Assembly (NCBI RefSeq): GCF_015999305.1
Contig: NZ_JAEAGP010000001.1
Span: 372,001-436,000, forward strand
Source: Erythrobacter sp. YJ-T3-07
GTDB lineage: Bacteria > Pseudomonadota > Alphaproteobacteria > Sphingomonadales > Sphingomonadaceae
Direction of reading: 5' to 3'
Length of the DNA: 64,000 nt
The notes beneath the pieces are model-generated. The model was given only the letters and a program-made list of their open reading frames with translations. It ran no database searches and had not been told where the DNA came from. Position numbers and translations under genes: made by a program. Shown piece after piece: positions 16,938 to 25,442 of the stretch (the stretch's first letter is position 1; every line of letters starts with the position of its first letter).

Positions 16938-18877
16938 TGGTCGAACGGGTGGGGCATGGTCCGGCAGGAAGCGCGCAGGACGACGCGCATGAAGAGGTGC
17001 CCGATCGTGAGGAACGCGCCGCGCGCCAGCTGATCATGACGCTGGCCGATAAGCCCGAGCCGACCGCGCTGAGCGCGCCGGAAGACCCACCCGCTCCGCT
17101 CCCAATGGCATCAGCCGAAACCCCGCCCGCGTCTCGCGATATCCCGCAGGTCGAAGTTCTGGCCCCCTCGCGTGCACTGGTTCCGCAGGAAATCGGTGCA
17201 CCGCGGGTGAGTGCGGGCGAGCGGCTGGTGCGGATCGCCTATGCCGCCGGCATCCGCGGGCGGCTGATCACCTCGCCGCTGTCGAAGCCTGCCAAGCGCC
17301 GCGTGCTCGCGACCGTCACGCCCCCGCTGCCGGGCGACCGGGCGGCGGGAATTGCGCTCAGGGCCGGGCATTTCCTGGTCCACGGGGTCAAGCTGCCGAT
17401 CGCCCAGCTCGACTTCAAGAATGGCACCCGGCTGGCTCCGCCGCTGGAGCGTGCGGTGCATTCCTATCTCTGGCTGCGCGATCTGGCCGGCTCCGGCGCG
17501 CGCCCGCAGGTCGAGGCGACCGCGCTGCGCATCCACCGCATGTGGCTGGATGCCTTCGCCGTGCCCGGCAAGGGCCATGCGTGGGAGGTCGAGGCGGCCG
17601 GCAGGCGGCTGCTTGCCTGGCTGGTCCACGCGCCGCTGATCCTGTCCAACAAGGCGGTGCGCGGGCGCACGCTGACCGCGCTGGACAAGACGGCCGACTG
17701 GCTCGATTCGCATGTCACCAAGGCACCCGACCGGGAGGCCGAGATTCACGCCTGGGCCGGGCTGGTCGCCGCAGGCCTGCTGCTGCCCGAGGGCAAGCCG
17801 CGCCGTCTCTATGCCGAGGCCGGGCTGGCCCGCGCGCTGGGCGATTTCGTGGGCGAGGATGGCGGTGTGCAGTCGCGCAGCCCGCTGTCGCAGATGGACA
17901 TGCTCGAACTGCTGACCGATCTGGCAGCCTGCTATCGCTCGATGAAGATCGAGCCGCCCAAGTTCGTCGGCGCGGTTTCCGAACTGCTGGTCCCGCCGCT
18001 GCTCGCGGTGGTTCATGGCGAGGGCGGGCTGGGCAACTGGCAGGGCGCGGGTGCCGTGGCGTCCGAACGGGTCAGCGAGCTGATCGGCGCGAGCGGGGTG
18101 CGCACCCGCCCGCTGAAGGAGCCACGCGGCTGGGGCTATCACCGGGCGGATGCGGGCAAGACGGTGCTGCAGTTCGATGCGGCCCCGCCGCCTCTGGCCC
18201 GCTACGCGCGGTCGGGCTGCGCCTCTACGCTGGCCTTCGAACTCTCGTCCGCGGGCCAGCGCCTGATCGTCAATTGCGGCGGTGCGGCGTGGGCCGGGGG
18301 GCAGGTGCCCGCGCGGATCGAGCAGGGGCTGCGCGCGACCGCGGCGCATTCCACGCTGGTTCTCGAAGACGTCAATTCGACTGCGATCCTGATCAAGGGC
18401 AAGCTCGGCGCGGGCGTGGGCGAGGTCGAGGTCGACCGGCGCACGGTCGGCGGCACGCGCGGCGGTGCGACCCGGATCGAGGCAACGCATGACGGCTATG
18501 CCGGACGCTTCGGCCTCAACCACAAACGCGTGCTGGTGCTGCGCGAGGATGGGACGGAGCTGGCCGGGGAAGACGTGCTGTTGCCCGCGAGCAAGCGCGG
18601 CAAGCGCGGCAAGGTGGGCTATGCGATCCGTTTCCACCTCGGCCCGGGCATCCTCGCGCGGCTGTCCGAAGACCGCAAAGGCGCAGGACTCGCACTGCCC
18701 GACGGTTCGCACTGGCAATTCCGCGTGGCGGGTGAATATACGGGCACGCTCTCGATCGAAGACAGCCTCTTCGTCGACGGACAGGGTCGGCCGCAGCCGA
18801 TCCAGCAGCTCGTATTGCAGGGGATGGCTCCGCGCAGCGGCGGCAGCTTCGCCTGGCTGTTCAAGAAGATGGGATAA
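16937..18877 (+). CDS. Heparinase II/III family protein
   Basis: The 646-residue protein has a long Pro/Glu-rich N-terminus (1-95) with no clear signal peptide, an all-helical toroid region (about 120-400) and a C-terminal beta-sandwich of the heparinase II/III type (about 430-620), including 'SGCASTLAFELSSAGQRLIVNCGGAAWAG' and 'ATAAHSTLVLEDVNS'. Members are polysaccharide lyases or are linked to surface glycan synthesis. The lack of an export signal argues against extracellular heparin breakdown. It is coupled to rpe by TGATG and followed 3 bases later by purH. Confidence 0.85.
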   Translation: MVERVGHGPAGSAQDDAHEEVPDREERAARQLIMTLADKPEPTALSAPEDPPAPLPMASAETPPASRDIPQVEVLAPSRALVPQEIGAPRVSAGERLVRIAYAAGIRGRLITSPLSKPAKRRVLATVTPPLPGDRAAGIALRAGHFLVHGVKLPIAQLDFKNGTRLAPPLERAVHSYLWLRDLAGSGARPQVEATALRIHRMWLDAFAVPGKGHAWEVEAAGRRLLAWLVHAPLILSNKAVRGRTLTALDKTADWLDSHVTKAPDREAEIHAWAGLVAAGLLLPEGKPRRLYAEAGLARALGDFVGEDGGVQSRSPLSQMDMLELLTDLAACYRSMKIEPPKFVGAVSELLVPPLLAVVHGEGGLGNWQGAGAVASERVSELIGASGVRTRPLKEPRGWGYHRADAGKTVLQFDAAPPPLARYARSGCASTLAFELSSAGQRLIVNCGGAAWAGGQVPARIEQGLRATAAHSTLVLEDVNSTAILIKGKLGAGVGEVEVDRRTVGGTRGGATRIEATHDGYAGRFGLNHKRVLVLREDGTELAGEDVLLPASKRGKRGKVGYAIRFHLGPGILARLSEDRKGAGLALPDGSHWQFRVAGEYTGTLSIEDSLFVDGQGRPQPIQQLVLQGMAPRSGGSFAWLFKKMG

Positions 18878-18880
18878 CAC

Positions 18881-20470
18881 GTGACTGACATCGCTATCCG
18901 CAGGGCTCTCCTTTCGGTTTCCGACAAGGAGGGATTGCCCCAGCTTGGCCGCGCCCTCGCCGACCGGGGCGTGGAACTCGTATCGACCGGTGGCACCGCC
19001 AGGGCGCTGCGCGAAGCGGGGCTGGAGGTGCGCGATGTCTCCGACCTGACGGGCTTCCCCGAGATGATGGACGGGCGGGTCAAGACGCTCCACCCCAAGG
19101 TCCACGGCGGGCTGCTGGCGCTGCGCGACAACGACGATCACGTCGCCTCGATGCAGGAACACGATATCGGCGCGATCGACCTGGTGGTGGTCAATCTCTA
19201 CCCGTTCGAGGCGACCGTTGCGAAGGGCGCGGACCGGCCCGAGGTGATCGAGAATATCGATATCGGCGGGCCTTCGATGGTCCGCTCGGCAGCGAAGAAC
19301 CACCAGTTCGTCACCATCCTTACCGATCCGGCGGATTATCCCACGCTGATCGCGGAACTGGAAAGCGGCAAGGGCTGCACCAGCCTCGATTTCCGGCGGA
19401 AGATGGCGGCCAAGGCCTTCGCCGCAACCGCCGCCTATGATGCGATGATCAGCCAGTGGTTCGCCTTTGCCGACCAGCAGCAGCAGTTTCCCGACTACCT
19501 CTCGGTCGGGGGCAAGGCACCCACGGTGCTGCGCTATGGCGAGAACCCGCACCAGCAGGCCGCGCTCTACACGCCGACCGGGCCGCACGCGCAGGGCATT
19601 GCGCAGGCCGAGCAGCTGCAGGGCAAGGAGCTGAGCTACAACAACTACAACGACGCCGACGCCGCGCTGGAACTGTGCGCGGAATTTGCCGGGCAGGATC
19701 CTGCGGTGGTGATCGTCAAGCACGCCAACCCGTGCGGCGTGGCCCAGCGTGGCACGCTGATCGATGCATGGAACGAAGCACTCGCCTGCGATAGCGTCTC
19801 GGCCTTCGGCGGGATCGTCGCGGTCAATCGCGAGCTCGACGGCGAGACCGCGCGCGCGATCTGCGAGATCTTCACCGAAGTCGTCATCGCGCCGAGTGTG
19901 AGCGACGAGGCGCGCGAGGCCTTTGCCAAGAAGAAGAACCTGCGCCTGCTGACCGTGGGCGACCTGCCCGATCCGCGGCGCGAGGGGCTCAGCGTCAAGC
20001 CGATCACCGGCGGCCTGCTGGTGCAGAGCCGCGACAACGCGACCATTTCGACCGATGATCTGAAGGTCGTGACGACGCGCGAACCGACGCAGCAGGAACT
20101 CAAGGACTGCCTGTTCGCGTGGACCGTGGCGCGCCACGTCAAGTCCAACGCGATCGTCTATGCCAAGGACGGCGCGACCGCCGGGATCGGCGCGGGCCAG
20201 ATGAACCGCCGCGATTCGAGCCGGATCGCCGCGATCAAGGCCGCCGAAGCCGCCGAGAAATACGGCTGGGCAGCGTCGCGCACGGTCGGCAGTGCAGTCG
20301 CCTCCGATGCGTTCTTCCCCTTCGCCGACGGCCTGCTGGCTGCGGCCGAGGCGGGCGCGACCGCGATCATCCAGCCGGGTGGTTCGATGCGCGACCAGGA
20401 AGTGATCGACGCCGCGAACGAGGCCGGTCTGGCGATGGTTTTCACCGGAATGCGCCACTTCCGCCACTGA
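18881..20470 (+). CDS. purH: Bifunctional AICAR transformylase / IMP cyclohydrolase
   Basis: The 529-residue enzyme performs the last two steps of IMP synthesis. The N-terminal MGS/IMP cyclohydrolase domain (about 1-200) has '[10 protein letters not shown]', 'STGGTARAL' and '[13 protein letters not shown]'. The C-terminal transformylase domain has '[12 protein letters not shown]', 'KHANPCGVA' (catalytic Lys-His) and '[14 protein letters not shown]'. Length is typical. It starts with GTG, 3 bases after the heparinase-like gene, so the rpe, heparinase and purH genes form one transcript. Confidence 0.98.
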   Translation: MTDIAIRRALLSVSDKEGLPQLGRALADRGVELVSTGGTARALREAGLEVRDVSDLTGFPEMMDGRVKTLHPKVHGGLLALRDNDDHVASMQEHDIGAIDLVVVNLYPFEATVAKGADRPEVIENIDIGGPSMVRSAAKNHQFVTILTDPADYPTLIAELESGKGCTSLDFRRKMAAKAFAATAAYDAMISQWFAFADQQQQFPDYLSVGGKAPTVLRYGENPHQQAALYTPTGPHAQGIAQAEQLQGKELSYNNYNDADAALELCAEFAGQDPAVVIVKHANPCGVAQRGTLIDAWNEALACDSVSAFGGIVAVNRELDGETARAICEIFTEVVIAPSVSDEAREAFAKKKNLRLLTVGDLPDPRREGLSVKPITGGLLVQSRDNATISTDDLKVVTTREPTQQELKDCLFAWTVARHVKSNAIVYAKDGATAGIGAGQMNRRDSSRIAAIKAAEAAEKYGWAASRTVGSAVASDAFFPFADGLLAAAEAGATAIIQPGGSMRDQEVIDAANEAGLAMVFTGMRHFRH

Positions 20471-20547
20471 TCCGGTCGCGCGGGGCATGTCCCGTCGCAG
20501 GCCTTGCACGGTTAGCCGTCGCTGTTCGTCGAATTCACCGCGACGAC

Positions 20548-20584
20548 AGGGATGCATCCCTACATCCATAGCTCACGTAGCTAT
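20548..20584. promoter_or_regulatory. Two adjacent dyads upstream of the 39-residue ORF and msrA
   Basis: AGGGATGCATCCCT (20548-20561) is a perfect 14-base palindrome, and ATAGCT-CACGT-AGCTAT (20568-20584) is a 6-bp inverted repeat. Both lie in the 138-base gap between purH and the small gene. The second ends 24 bases before that gene's ATG. They could be an operator, a weak terminator for purH or 5' UTR hairpins. No T-run follows either. Confidence 0.45.
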
Positions 20585-20608
20585 TGAGACACACGAACGA
20601 GCAGCCCC

Positions 20609-20728
20609 ATGAAGTTCTTCAGTTCCGACCTTTTCCGCCATTTCGGCATCGGCTTCGGCCTTGGTGCCGTCGCATTGCTGGCAACCCGCTTCGGCGGTGT
20701 AGAAGGCCTCGCGCTGGGGATCTTCTGA
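20609..20728 (+). CDS. 39-residue hydrophobic protein, translationally coupled to msrA
   Basis: This short frame encodes 39 residues beginning MKFFSSDLFRHFGIGFGLGA and ending GLALGIF. A basic, aromatic amphipathic start is followed by a Gly/Ala-rich hydrophobic stretch (about 13-37) able to cross or lie on the membrane. Its TGA overlaps the ATG of msrA (TGATG), so ribosomes finishing here could restart on msrA. Codon use is GC-rich at third positions like the neighbours. I know no family name; it could be a small membrane protein or a leader that sets msrA translation. Confidence 0.55.
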   Translation: MKFFSSDLFRHFGIGFGLGAVALLATRFGGVEGLALGIF

Positions 20729-21423
20729 TGGCCGCACGCCGCCCCCGCCTTGCCTCCGGCATGCTCGGCCTGCTGCTTGCAGGATCGCTCGCGCTGGCGG
20801 GGTGCGGACAGGCGATGGCGGCGGAAAACCACGTCCGCGCGCCGATCGCGCAGGCCAAGGCGAAGGAAAGCGGACTCAAGACCGCGATCTTCGCAGGCGG
20901 GTGCTTCTGGGGTGTCGAGGCGGTGTTCAGCCACGTCAAAGGCGTCAAGAGCGCGGTCGCCGGCTATCACGGCGGGACCGAGCGGCAGGCGAGCTACAAC
21001 CTCGTCTCCAGCGGGGTGACCGACCATGTCGAGGCGGTGAAGATCACCTATGATCCTTCGCAGATCCGTTACGACCAGCTGCTGCGAATCTTCTTCTCTG
21101 TCGTCGCCGACCCGACCCTGCGCAACCGGCAGGGCCCCGATAGGGGCGCGCAGTATAATGCCGAGCTTGCCCCGACCTCGGCCGAGCAGTTGCGCGTGGC
21201 CAAGGCCTATCTTGCGCAGATGAAACGCTCCGGCGTGTGGGACAAGCCGATCGTGACCGATATCGTGCGCGCGCAGGCCTTCTATCCGGCGGAGGACTAC
21301 CACCAGAACTTCGCGCTCAGGAACCCGCGCCATGGATATATCCTGCGCTGGGATGCGCCCAAGGTTGCCGCGCTCAAGCAGTTCTACCCTGCGGTCTACC
21401 GCGCCAGCTTCCTGAAGGATTGA
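20728..21423 (+). CDS. msrA: Peptide-methionine (S)-S-oxide reductase, exported lipoprotein form
   Basis: The 231-residue protein is MsrA with an N-terminal lipoprotein signal (lipobox LAGC, Cys26). The catalytic domain has GGCFWG (nucleophile C59), 'GYHGGTERQASYNLVSSGVTDHVEAVKITYDP' and 'AEDYHQNF'. It reduces the S epimer of methionine sulfoxide in proteins. The signal places it in the periplasm, so its reductant must be a periplasmic thiol system, not visible here. The family core is about 170 residues; the extra length is the signal and linker. The start codon overlaps the preceding 39-residue ORF. Confidence 0.95.
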   Translation: MAARRPRLASGMLGLLLAGSLALAGCGQAMAAENHVRAPIAQAKAKESGLKTAIFAGGCFWGVEAVFSHVKGVKSAVAGYHGGTERQASYNLVSSGVTDHVEAVKITYDPSQIRYDQLLRIFFSVVADPTLRNRQGPDRGAQYNAELAPTSAEQLRVAKAYLAQMKRSGVWDKPIVTDIVRAQAFYPAEDYHQNFALRNPRHGYILRWDAPKVAALKQFYPAVYRASFLKD

Positions 21424-21480
21424 AGCGGCCCCGCACGCGCGAACTGGAAAGGCGCTCCGCGGCACGCTATCTAGTCAGGC

Positions 21481-21951
21481 ATGGCTACTGCACACCGACA
21501 CACGCACAAGGAACACGAGGGCGAGGCCCTTGCCGAGGCCGCGAAGCGCTCGCTCGAAGAACAGGGCGAACGCTGGACCGGCATGCGCGCCGAGGTGTTC
21601 GATGAACTGGCCAAGCATACAAGGCCGGTTTCGGCCTATGACATTGCCGAAAACCTCAGCAAGCAGCGTGGCAGCCGGGTCGCGCCCAACAGCGTGTACC
21701 GCATTCTCGACATCTTCGTGCGCGGCAACCTCGCCAACCGGATCGAGAGCGCGAACGCCTTCCTCGTCAACTCGCATCCCGGGTGTCGGCACGACTGCAT
21801 CTTCCTGATCTGCGACGATTGCGGCGCGGCGGACCATATCGACGATGACCGCGTGACCGGCGCGCTGCGCGAAGCGGGCCGCGATGCGGGCTATTCCGAT
21901 GTCCGCCCGGTGGTCGAGCTGCGCGGCCTGTGCGCGGAATGCAGCCGCTAG
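21481..21951 (+). CDS. Fur family transcriptional regulator, Zur-like
   Basis: The 156-residue protein has a histidine-rich N-terminus, the Fur winged helix (about 25-90: 'RAEVFDELAKHTRPVSAYDIAENL' and 'APNSVYRILDIFVRGNL'), and structural zinc-binding cysteine pairs CDDC (111-114) and CAEC (151-154). The helix pattern and lack of the long Fur histidine cluster favour a zinc-responsive Zur. It would repress zinc uptake genes when Zn is replete; no such genes are in the window. It lies 57 bases after msrA on the same strand. Confidence 0.88.
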   Translation: MATAHRHTHKEHEGEALAEAAKRSLEEQGERWTGMRAEVFDELAKHTRPVSAYDIAENLSKQRGSRVAPNSVYRILDIFVRGNLANRIESANAFLVNSHPGCRHDCIFLICDDCGAADHIDDDRVTGALREAGRDAGYSDVRPVVELRGLCAECSR

Positions 21952-21954
21952 GGC

Positions 21955-22512
21955 CTAAGGCACGCCTCTTCCCGAAACCGAGCTGTCGGGCCGGTAGCCG
22001 GTCGATGGCGCATAGCCATATGGAGCATTGGCAGGGTTGAGCGGGCTGCTGTCGAGCGGCGCGCCGGGGCCGGTGAAAGTATCGAGGATGGTGACCGCGG
22101 TATCGGCCCACTGCTGCTGTGTCGCGATTTTGGATTCGACCCGGTCGAGATCGGCCCATTTCCTCTCCAGCGCAAAATCGACACCGCTCCAGTCGAGATC
22201 GGGGAAATCATCGCGAATCTCGTCCACACGCCAGGTCAGCCGTTCCAGCCGATTGGCTTCGCTGACATAGGCGCGCTCCAGACATTGCTCGAAGACCACG
22301 CGGCGGCGCATCGCCGCATCCTGTTCCCAGGACGGCGCGTTCCAGGTGGCCGGGATGGGGACCGAACAGCCGGTGGTCTGAGACACCACATGCGCCTCGA
22401 CCATCGATCGCGCGGCGGCGAGCGGGTCTTCATTCGGCGTCGTTGTCTGCTGGGCCGAGAGCGGCGCGGCAGCGAACACGGCGAGTAGAGCCACAGGACG
22501 AAGTGAAACCAT
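21955..22512 (-). CDS. Exported hypothetical protein
   Basis: The 185-residue protein has a signal peptide (1-20, PLSAQ) and a mature part rich in Trp, Glu and Arg, with two cysteines ('QTTGCSVP' and 'FEQCLERAY') that could form a disulfide. The middle is predicted helical ('ANRLERLTWRVDEIRDDFPDLDWSGVDFALERKWADLDRVESKI'), the C-terminus Pro/Gly/Ser-rich. I do not recognise a family. The ATG at 22512 is the only start that gives a proper signal peptide. It is convergent with the Fur-family gene (3-base gap). Confidence 0.65.
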   Translation of the reverse strand: MVSLRPVALLAVFAAAPLSAQQTTTPNEDPLAAARSMVEAHVVSQTTGCSVPIPATWNAPSWEQDAAMRRRVVFEQCLERAYVSEANRLERLTWRVDEIRDDFPDLDWSGVDFALERKWADLDRVESKIATQQQWADTAVTILDTFTGPGAPLDSSPLNPANAPYGYAPSTGYRPDSSVSGRGVP

Positions 22513-22645
22513 ACCCAAACCCCCGACGGTGCGACCCGTCTCACAAAGGTCTGCCGAAAGGCTTGAACGCCCCGTGAATGCCCCCACGCGGCGCAGCTGC
22601 CGTTTTGCGTTCGACACGAACCGGGGCTGGCGATAGGATGATCCA

Positions 22646-24568
22646 ATGACTGAACGTCCCGATACACCCCTGCTCGATCAGGTTAATCTTCCCGCCGACC
22701 TCCGGAAACTCGAGCGCGGCAAGCTCCGGCAGCTGGCCGACGAATTGCGCACCGAAATGATCGATGCGGTCGGCACCACCGGCGGGCATCTTGGCTCCGG
22801 CCTCGGCGTGGTCGAGCTGACCGTGGCGATCCATTACATCTTCAACACGCCCGAAGACCGCCTGATCTGGGACGTGGGCCACCAGTGCTACCCGCACAAG
22901 ATCCTGACCGGGCGGCGCGATCGCATCCGCACTTTGCGCCAAGGCGGCGGCCTGTCGGGCTTCACCAAGCGTTCCGAGAGCGAGTACGACCCCTTCGGCG
23001 CGGCGCACTCCTCCACCTCGATCAGCGCGGGGCTGGGCTTTGCCATGGCCAACAAGCTGCAGGACAAGCCGGGCCGCGCGATCGCGGTGATCGGCGATGG
23101 CGCGATGAGCGCGGGCATGGCCTACGAGGCGATGAACAATGCCGAGCAGGCGGGCAACCGGCTCGTGGTGATCCTCAACGACAACGACATGTCGATCGCG
23201 CCGCCGGTGGGCGGCCTGTCGGCCTATCTGGCGCGCGTCGTTTCCAGCGGCGAATATCTCGGCCTGCGCAGCCTTGCCTCCAAGGTCGCCAAGAAGATGC
23301 ATCGCCGGATTCACTCCTCGCTCGGCAAGGCGGAGGAATTCACCCGCGGCATGGTGACCGGCGGGACCCTGTTCGAGGAACTGGGCTTCTATTACGTCGG
23401 GCCCATTGATGGGCACAATCTCGACCACCTGATCCCGGTGCTGGAGAACGTGCGTGATTCCGATCAGGGCCCGGTGTTGATCCACGTCGTGACCGAGAAG
23501 GGCAAAGGCTACAAGTTCGCCGAACAGGCGTCCGACAAGTACCACGGCGTCTCCAAGTTCGACGTCATCACCGGCGAACAGAAGAAATCGTCGGGCGGCC
23601 CGCCCAACTACCAGAACGTGTTCGGCGAGACGCTCGCCAAGCTGGCCGAGACCGACAAGCGGATCGTGGCGATCACCGCCGCCATGCCGAGCGGCACGGG
23701 CGTCGACAAGTTTGCCAAGGCGCACCCGGAGCGCACCTTCGATGTAGGTATCGCCGAACAGCATGGGGTGACCTTTGCCGCCGGCCTCGCCGCGCAGGGT
23801 ATGCGGCCCTTTGCCGCGATCTATTCGACCTTCCTCCAGCGCGCCTACGACCAGGTGGTCCACGATGTTGCGATCCAGAACCTGCCGGTGCGCTTCGCGA
23901 TCGACCGCGCCGGGCTGGTCGGCGCGGATGGCGCGACCCATGCGGGCAGCTTCGACGTCACCTATCTCGCCACGCTGCCCAACATGGTGGTGATGGCCGC
24001 CGCCGACGAGGCGGAGCTGGCGCACATGACCTACACCGCCGCCGAATACGACGACGGGCCCATCGCCTTCCGCTACCCGCGCGGCGCGGGCACGGGAGTG
24101 GCAATCCCCGAGAAGCTGGAAAAGCTGGAGATCGGCAAGGGCCGCATCGTCAAGGAAGGCTCCAAGGTCGCGATCCTCTCGCTCGGCACGCGTCTGGGCG
24201 AAGCGCTCGACGCGGCGGAGCAGCTGGAGGCACGCGGCCTGTCGACCACGGTGGCGGACATGCGCTTCGCCAAGCCGCTCGACACCGCGCTGATCGAGAA
24301 GGCGATGCGCGATCACGAGGTCGTGATCACGATCGAGGAAGCCGCGATCGGCGGGCTCGGCGCGCACGTGCTGACCTTCGCCAGCGATTCCGGCCTGCTC
24401 GATGAAGGGCTGAAAGTGCGTACCATGCGTCTGCCCGATATCTTCCAGGATCAGGACGATCCCAAGAAGCAGTACGACGAGGCCGGGCTCAACGCCGCGA
24501 ACATCCTCGACACCGTGCTGGCCGCGCTGCGCCACAATTCGGCAGGGGTCGAAGAGGCGCGGGCCTAG
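22646..24568 (+). CDS. dxs: 1-Deoxy-D-xylulose-5-phosphate synthase
   Basis: The 640-residue thiamine diphosphate enzyme condenses pyruvate and glyceraldehyde 3-phosphate, the first step of the MEP isoprenoid pathway. Blocks include '[16 protein letters not shown]', the TPP motif '[20 protein letters not shown]', '[12 protein letters not shown]', '[15 protein letters not shown]' and the C-terminal 'LGTRLGEAL' domain. Full-length and intact. In carotenoid-producing sphingomonads this step often limits flux. A short gap of 7 bases separates it from the LuxR-type gene downstream. Confidence 0.98.
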   Translation: MTERPDTPLLDQVNLPADLRKLERGKLRQLADELRTEMIDAVGTTGGHLGSGLGVVELTVAIHYIFNTPEDRLIWDVGHQCYPHKILTGRRDRIRTLRQGGGLSGFTKRSESEYDPFGAAHSSTSISAGLGFAMANKLQDKPGRAIAVIGDGAMSAGMAYEAMNNAEQAGNRLVVILNDNDMSIAPPVGGLSAYLARVVSSGEYLGLRSLASKVAKKMHRRIHSSLGKAEEFTRGMVTGGTLFEELGFYYVGPIDGHNLDHLIPVLENVRDSDQGPVLIHVVTEKGKGYKFAEQASDKYHGVSKFDVITGEQKKSSGGPPNYQNVFGETLAKLAETDKRIVAITAAMPSGTGVDKFAKAHPERTFDVGIAEQHGVTFAAGLAAQGMRPFAAIYSTFLQRAYDQVVHDVAIQNLPVRFAIDRAGLVGADGATHAGSFDVTYLATLPNMVVMAAADEAELAHMTYTAAEYDDGPIAFRYPRGAGTGVAIPEKLEKLEIGKGRIVKEGSKVAILSLGTRLGEALDAAEQLEARGLSTTVADMRFAKPLDTALIEKAMRDHEVVITIEEAAIGGLGAHVLTFASDSGLLDEGLKVRTMRLPDIFQDQDDPKKQYDEAGLNAANILDTVLAALRHNSAGVEEARA

Positions 24569-24575
24569 AGCGCGA

Positions 24576-25253
24576 ATGGTGGCGGCACCCGGCGAACTGA
24601 CCGCCCGGGAGCGCGCCATCCTCCGCCTGCTGGCCGAAGGGCACACCGTCAAAAGCGCGATCGCGCATACCGGCGACAGCGAAGCGGCGGCGAACGAGCT
24701 GCTGCGCAGCGCCCGGCGTAAGCTGGGCGTGGGCAGCAGCCGCGAGGCCGCGAGGATCTACGCCGCCCAGAAAAATCGTGACGAGATTTCCGTGATGGAC
24801 GGGGCCGCCCCGCGGCGGTCAGGGCCATGGCCGTTCATCACAGGAGGCATCATCGTGGCACTGACCGTTCTCATCATACTCATGGCGTCCGGCAGCCTGT
24901 CGACGGGCGGCAAGCCTGCGGCTTCGGGTTCGACCGCGCCGCAGGTCGTATCGAGCAGCCCGGCAGACGGCAGCGTCGTCGAACCCGGTCCTTTCACGCT
25001 GTCGGTCACGTTCGATCGCGAAATGCAGCGCGACAGCTTCAGCTTCGCGAGCGGCCCGGAGAACGCGCCGCCGCAATGCGATGGCAAGGTGCGGGCGTCC
25101 GATGACGGACGGACCTTCTCGATGGAGTGTGCGGCCGCGCCCGGGCAGAAGTATGTGATCTGGGCCAATCACGGTCGCTTCATGAATTTCCGCTCCGCCG
25201 AAACGGGCATGCCGGCCATGCCGTACCGGATCACATTTTCGTCCACGCGCTGA
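24576..25253 (+). CDS. Membrane-anchored LuxR-type HTH protein with extracytoplasmic Ig-like domain
   Basis: The 225-residue protein combines an N-terminal LuxR-type helix-turn-helix (about 6-63: 'LTARERAILRLLAEGHTVKSAIAHTG..ELLRSARRKLGVGSSREAARI'), one membrane helix (87-106) and a C-terminal Big_5/SbsA-like beta-sandwich (about 123-224, 'VVSSSPADGSVVEPGPFTLSVTFDREMQ'). This predicts cytoplasmic DNA binding and a periplasmic sensor, a ToxR-like one-component layout. The target is unknown. It lies 7 bases after dxs and is probably on its transcript. Confidence 0.75.
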   Translation: MVAAPGELTARERAILRLLAEGHTVKSAIAHTGDSEAAANELLRSARRKLGVGSSREAARIYAAQKNRDEISVMDGAAPRRSGPWPFITGGIIVALTVLIILMASGSLSTGGKPAASGSTAPQVVSSSPADGSVVEPGPFTLSVTFDREMQRDSFSFASGPENAPPQCDGKVRASDDGRTFSMECAAAPGQKYVIWANHGRFMNFRSAETGMPAMPYRITFSSTR

Positions 25254-25442
25254 GCTTGCCGACGAACGCTGTCGGGGCCGCACCGGGCCATCACCCGGCG
25301 GGGGAGGCGAACCGGAGCGGGCGCAAGCGCGCCTTGCGTCCCTGCCGAAAAGGCGAGGCGGGCTATAGACTTATATCTGACCGAACTTTGCTGTAGAAGG
25401 CATCAGCCTTGCGCTGACAGGCGCCTCTGGGGAGATGGTTTG

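Noticed and set aside
17111..20569. Minus-strand open frame of over 1100 codons opposite the heparinase and purH genes
   Set aside because: It is antisense to two well-supported genes; long antisense frames are expected in GC-rich DNA and it matches no family.
22541..24652. Minus-strand open frame opposite dxs
   Set aside because: Complementary frame only; dxs is unambiguous.
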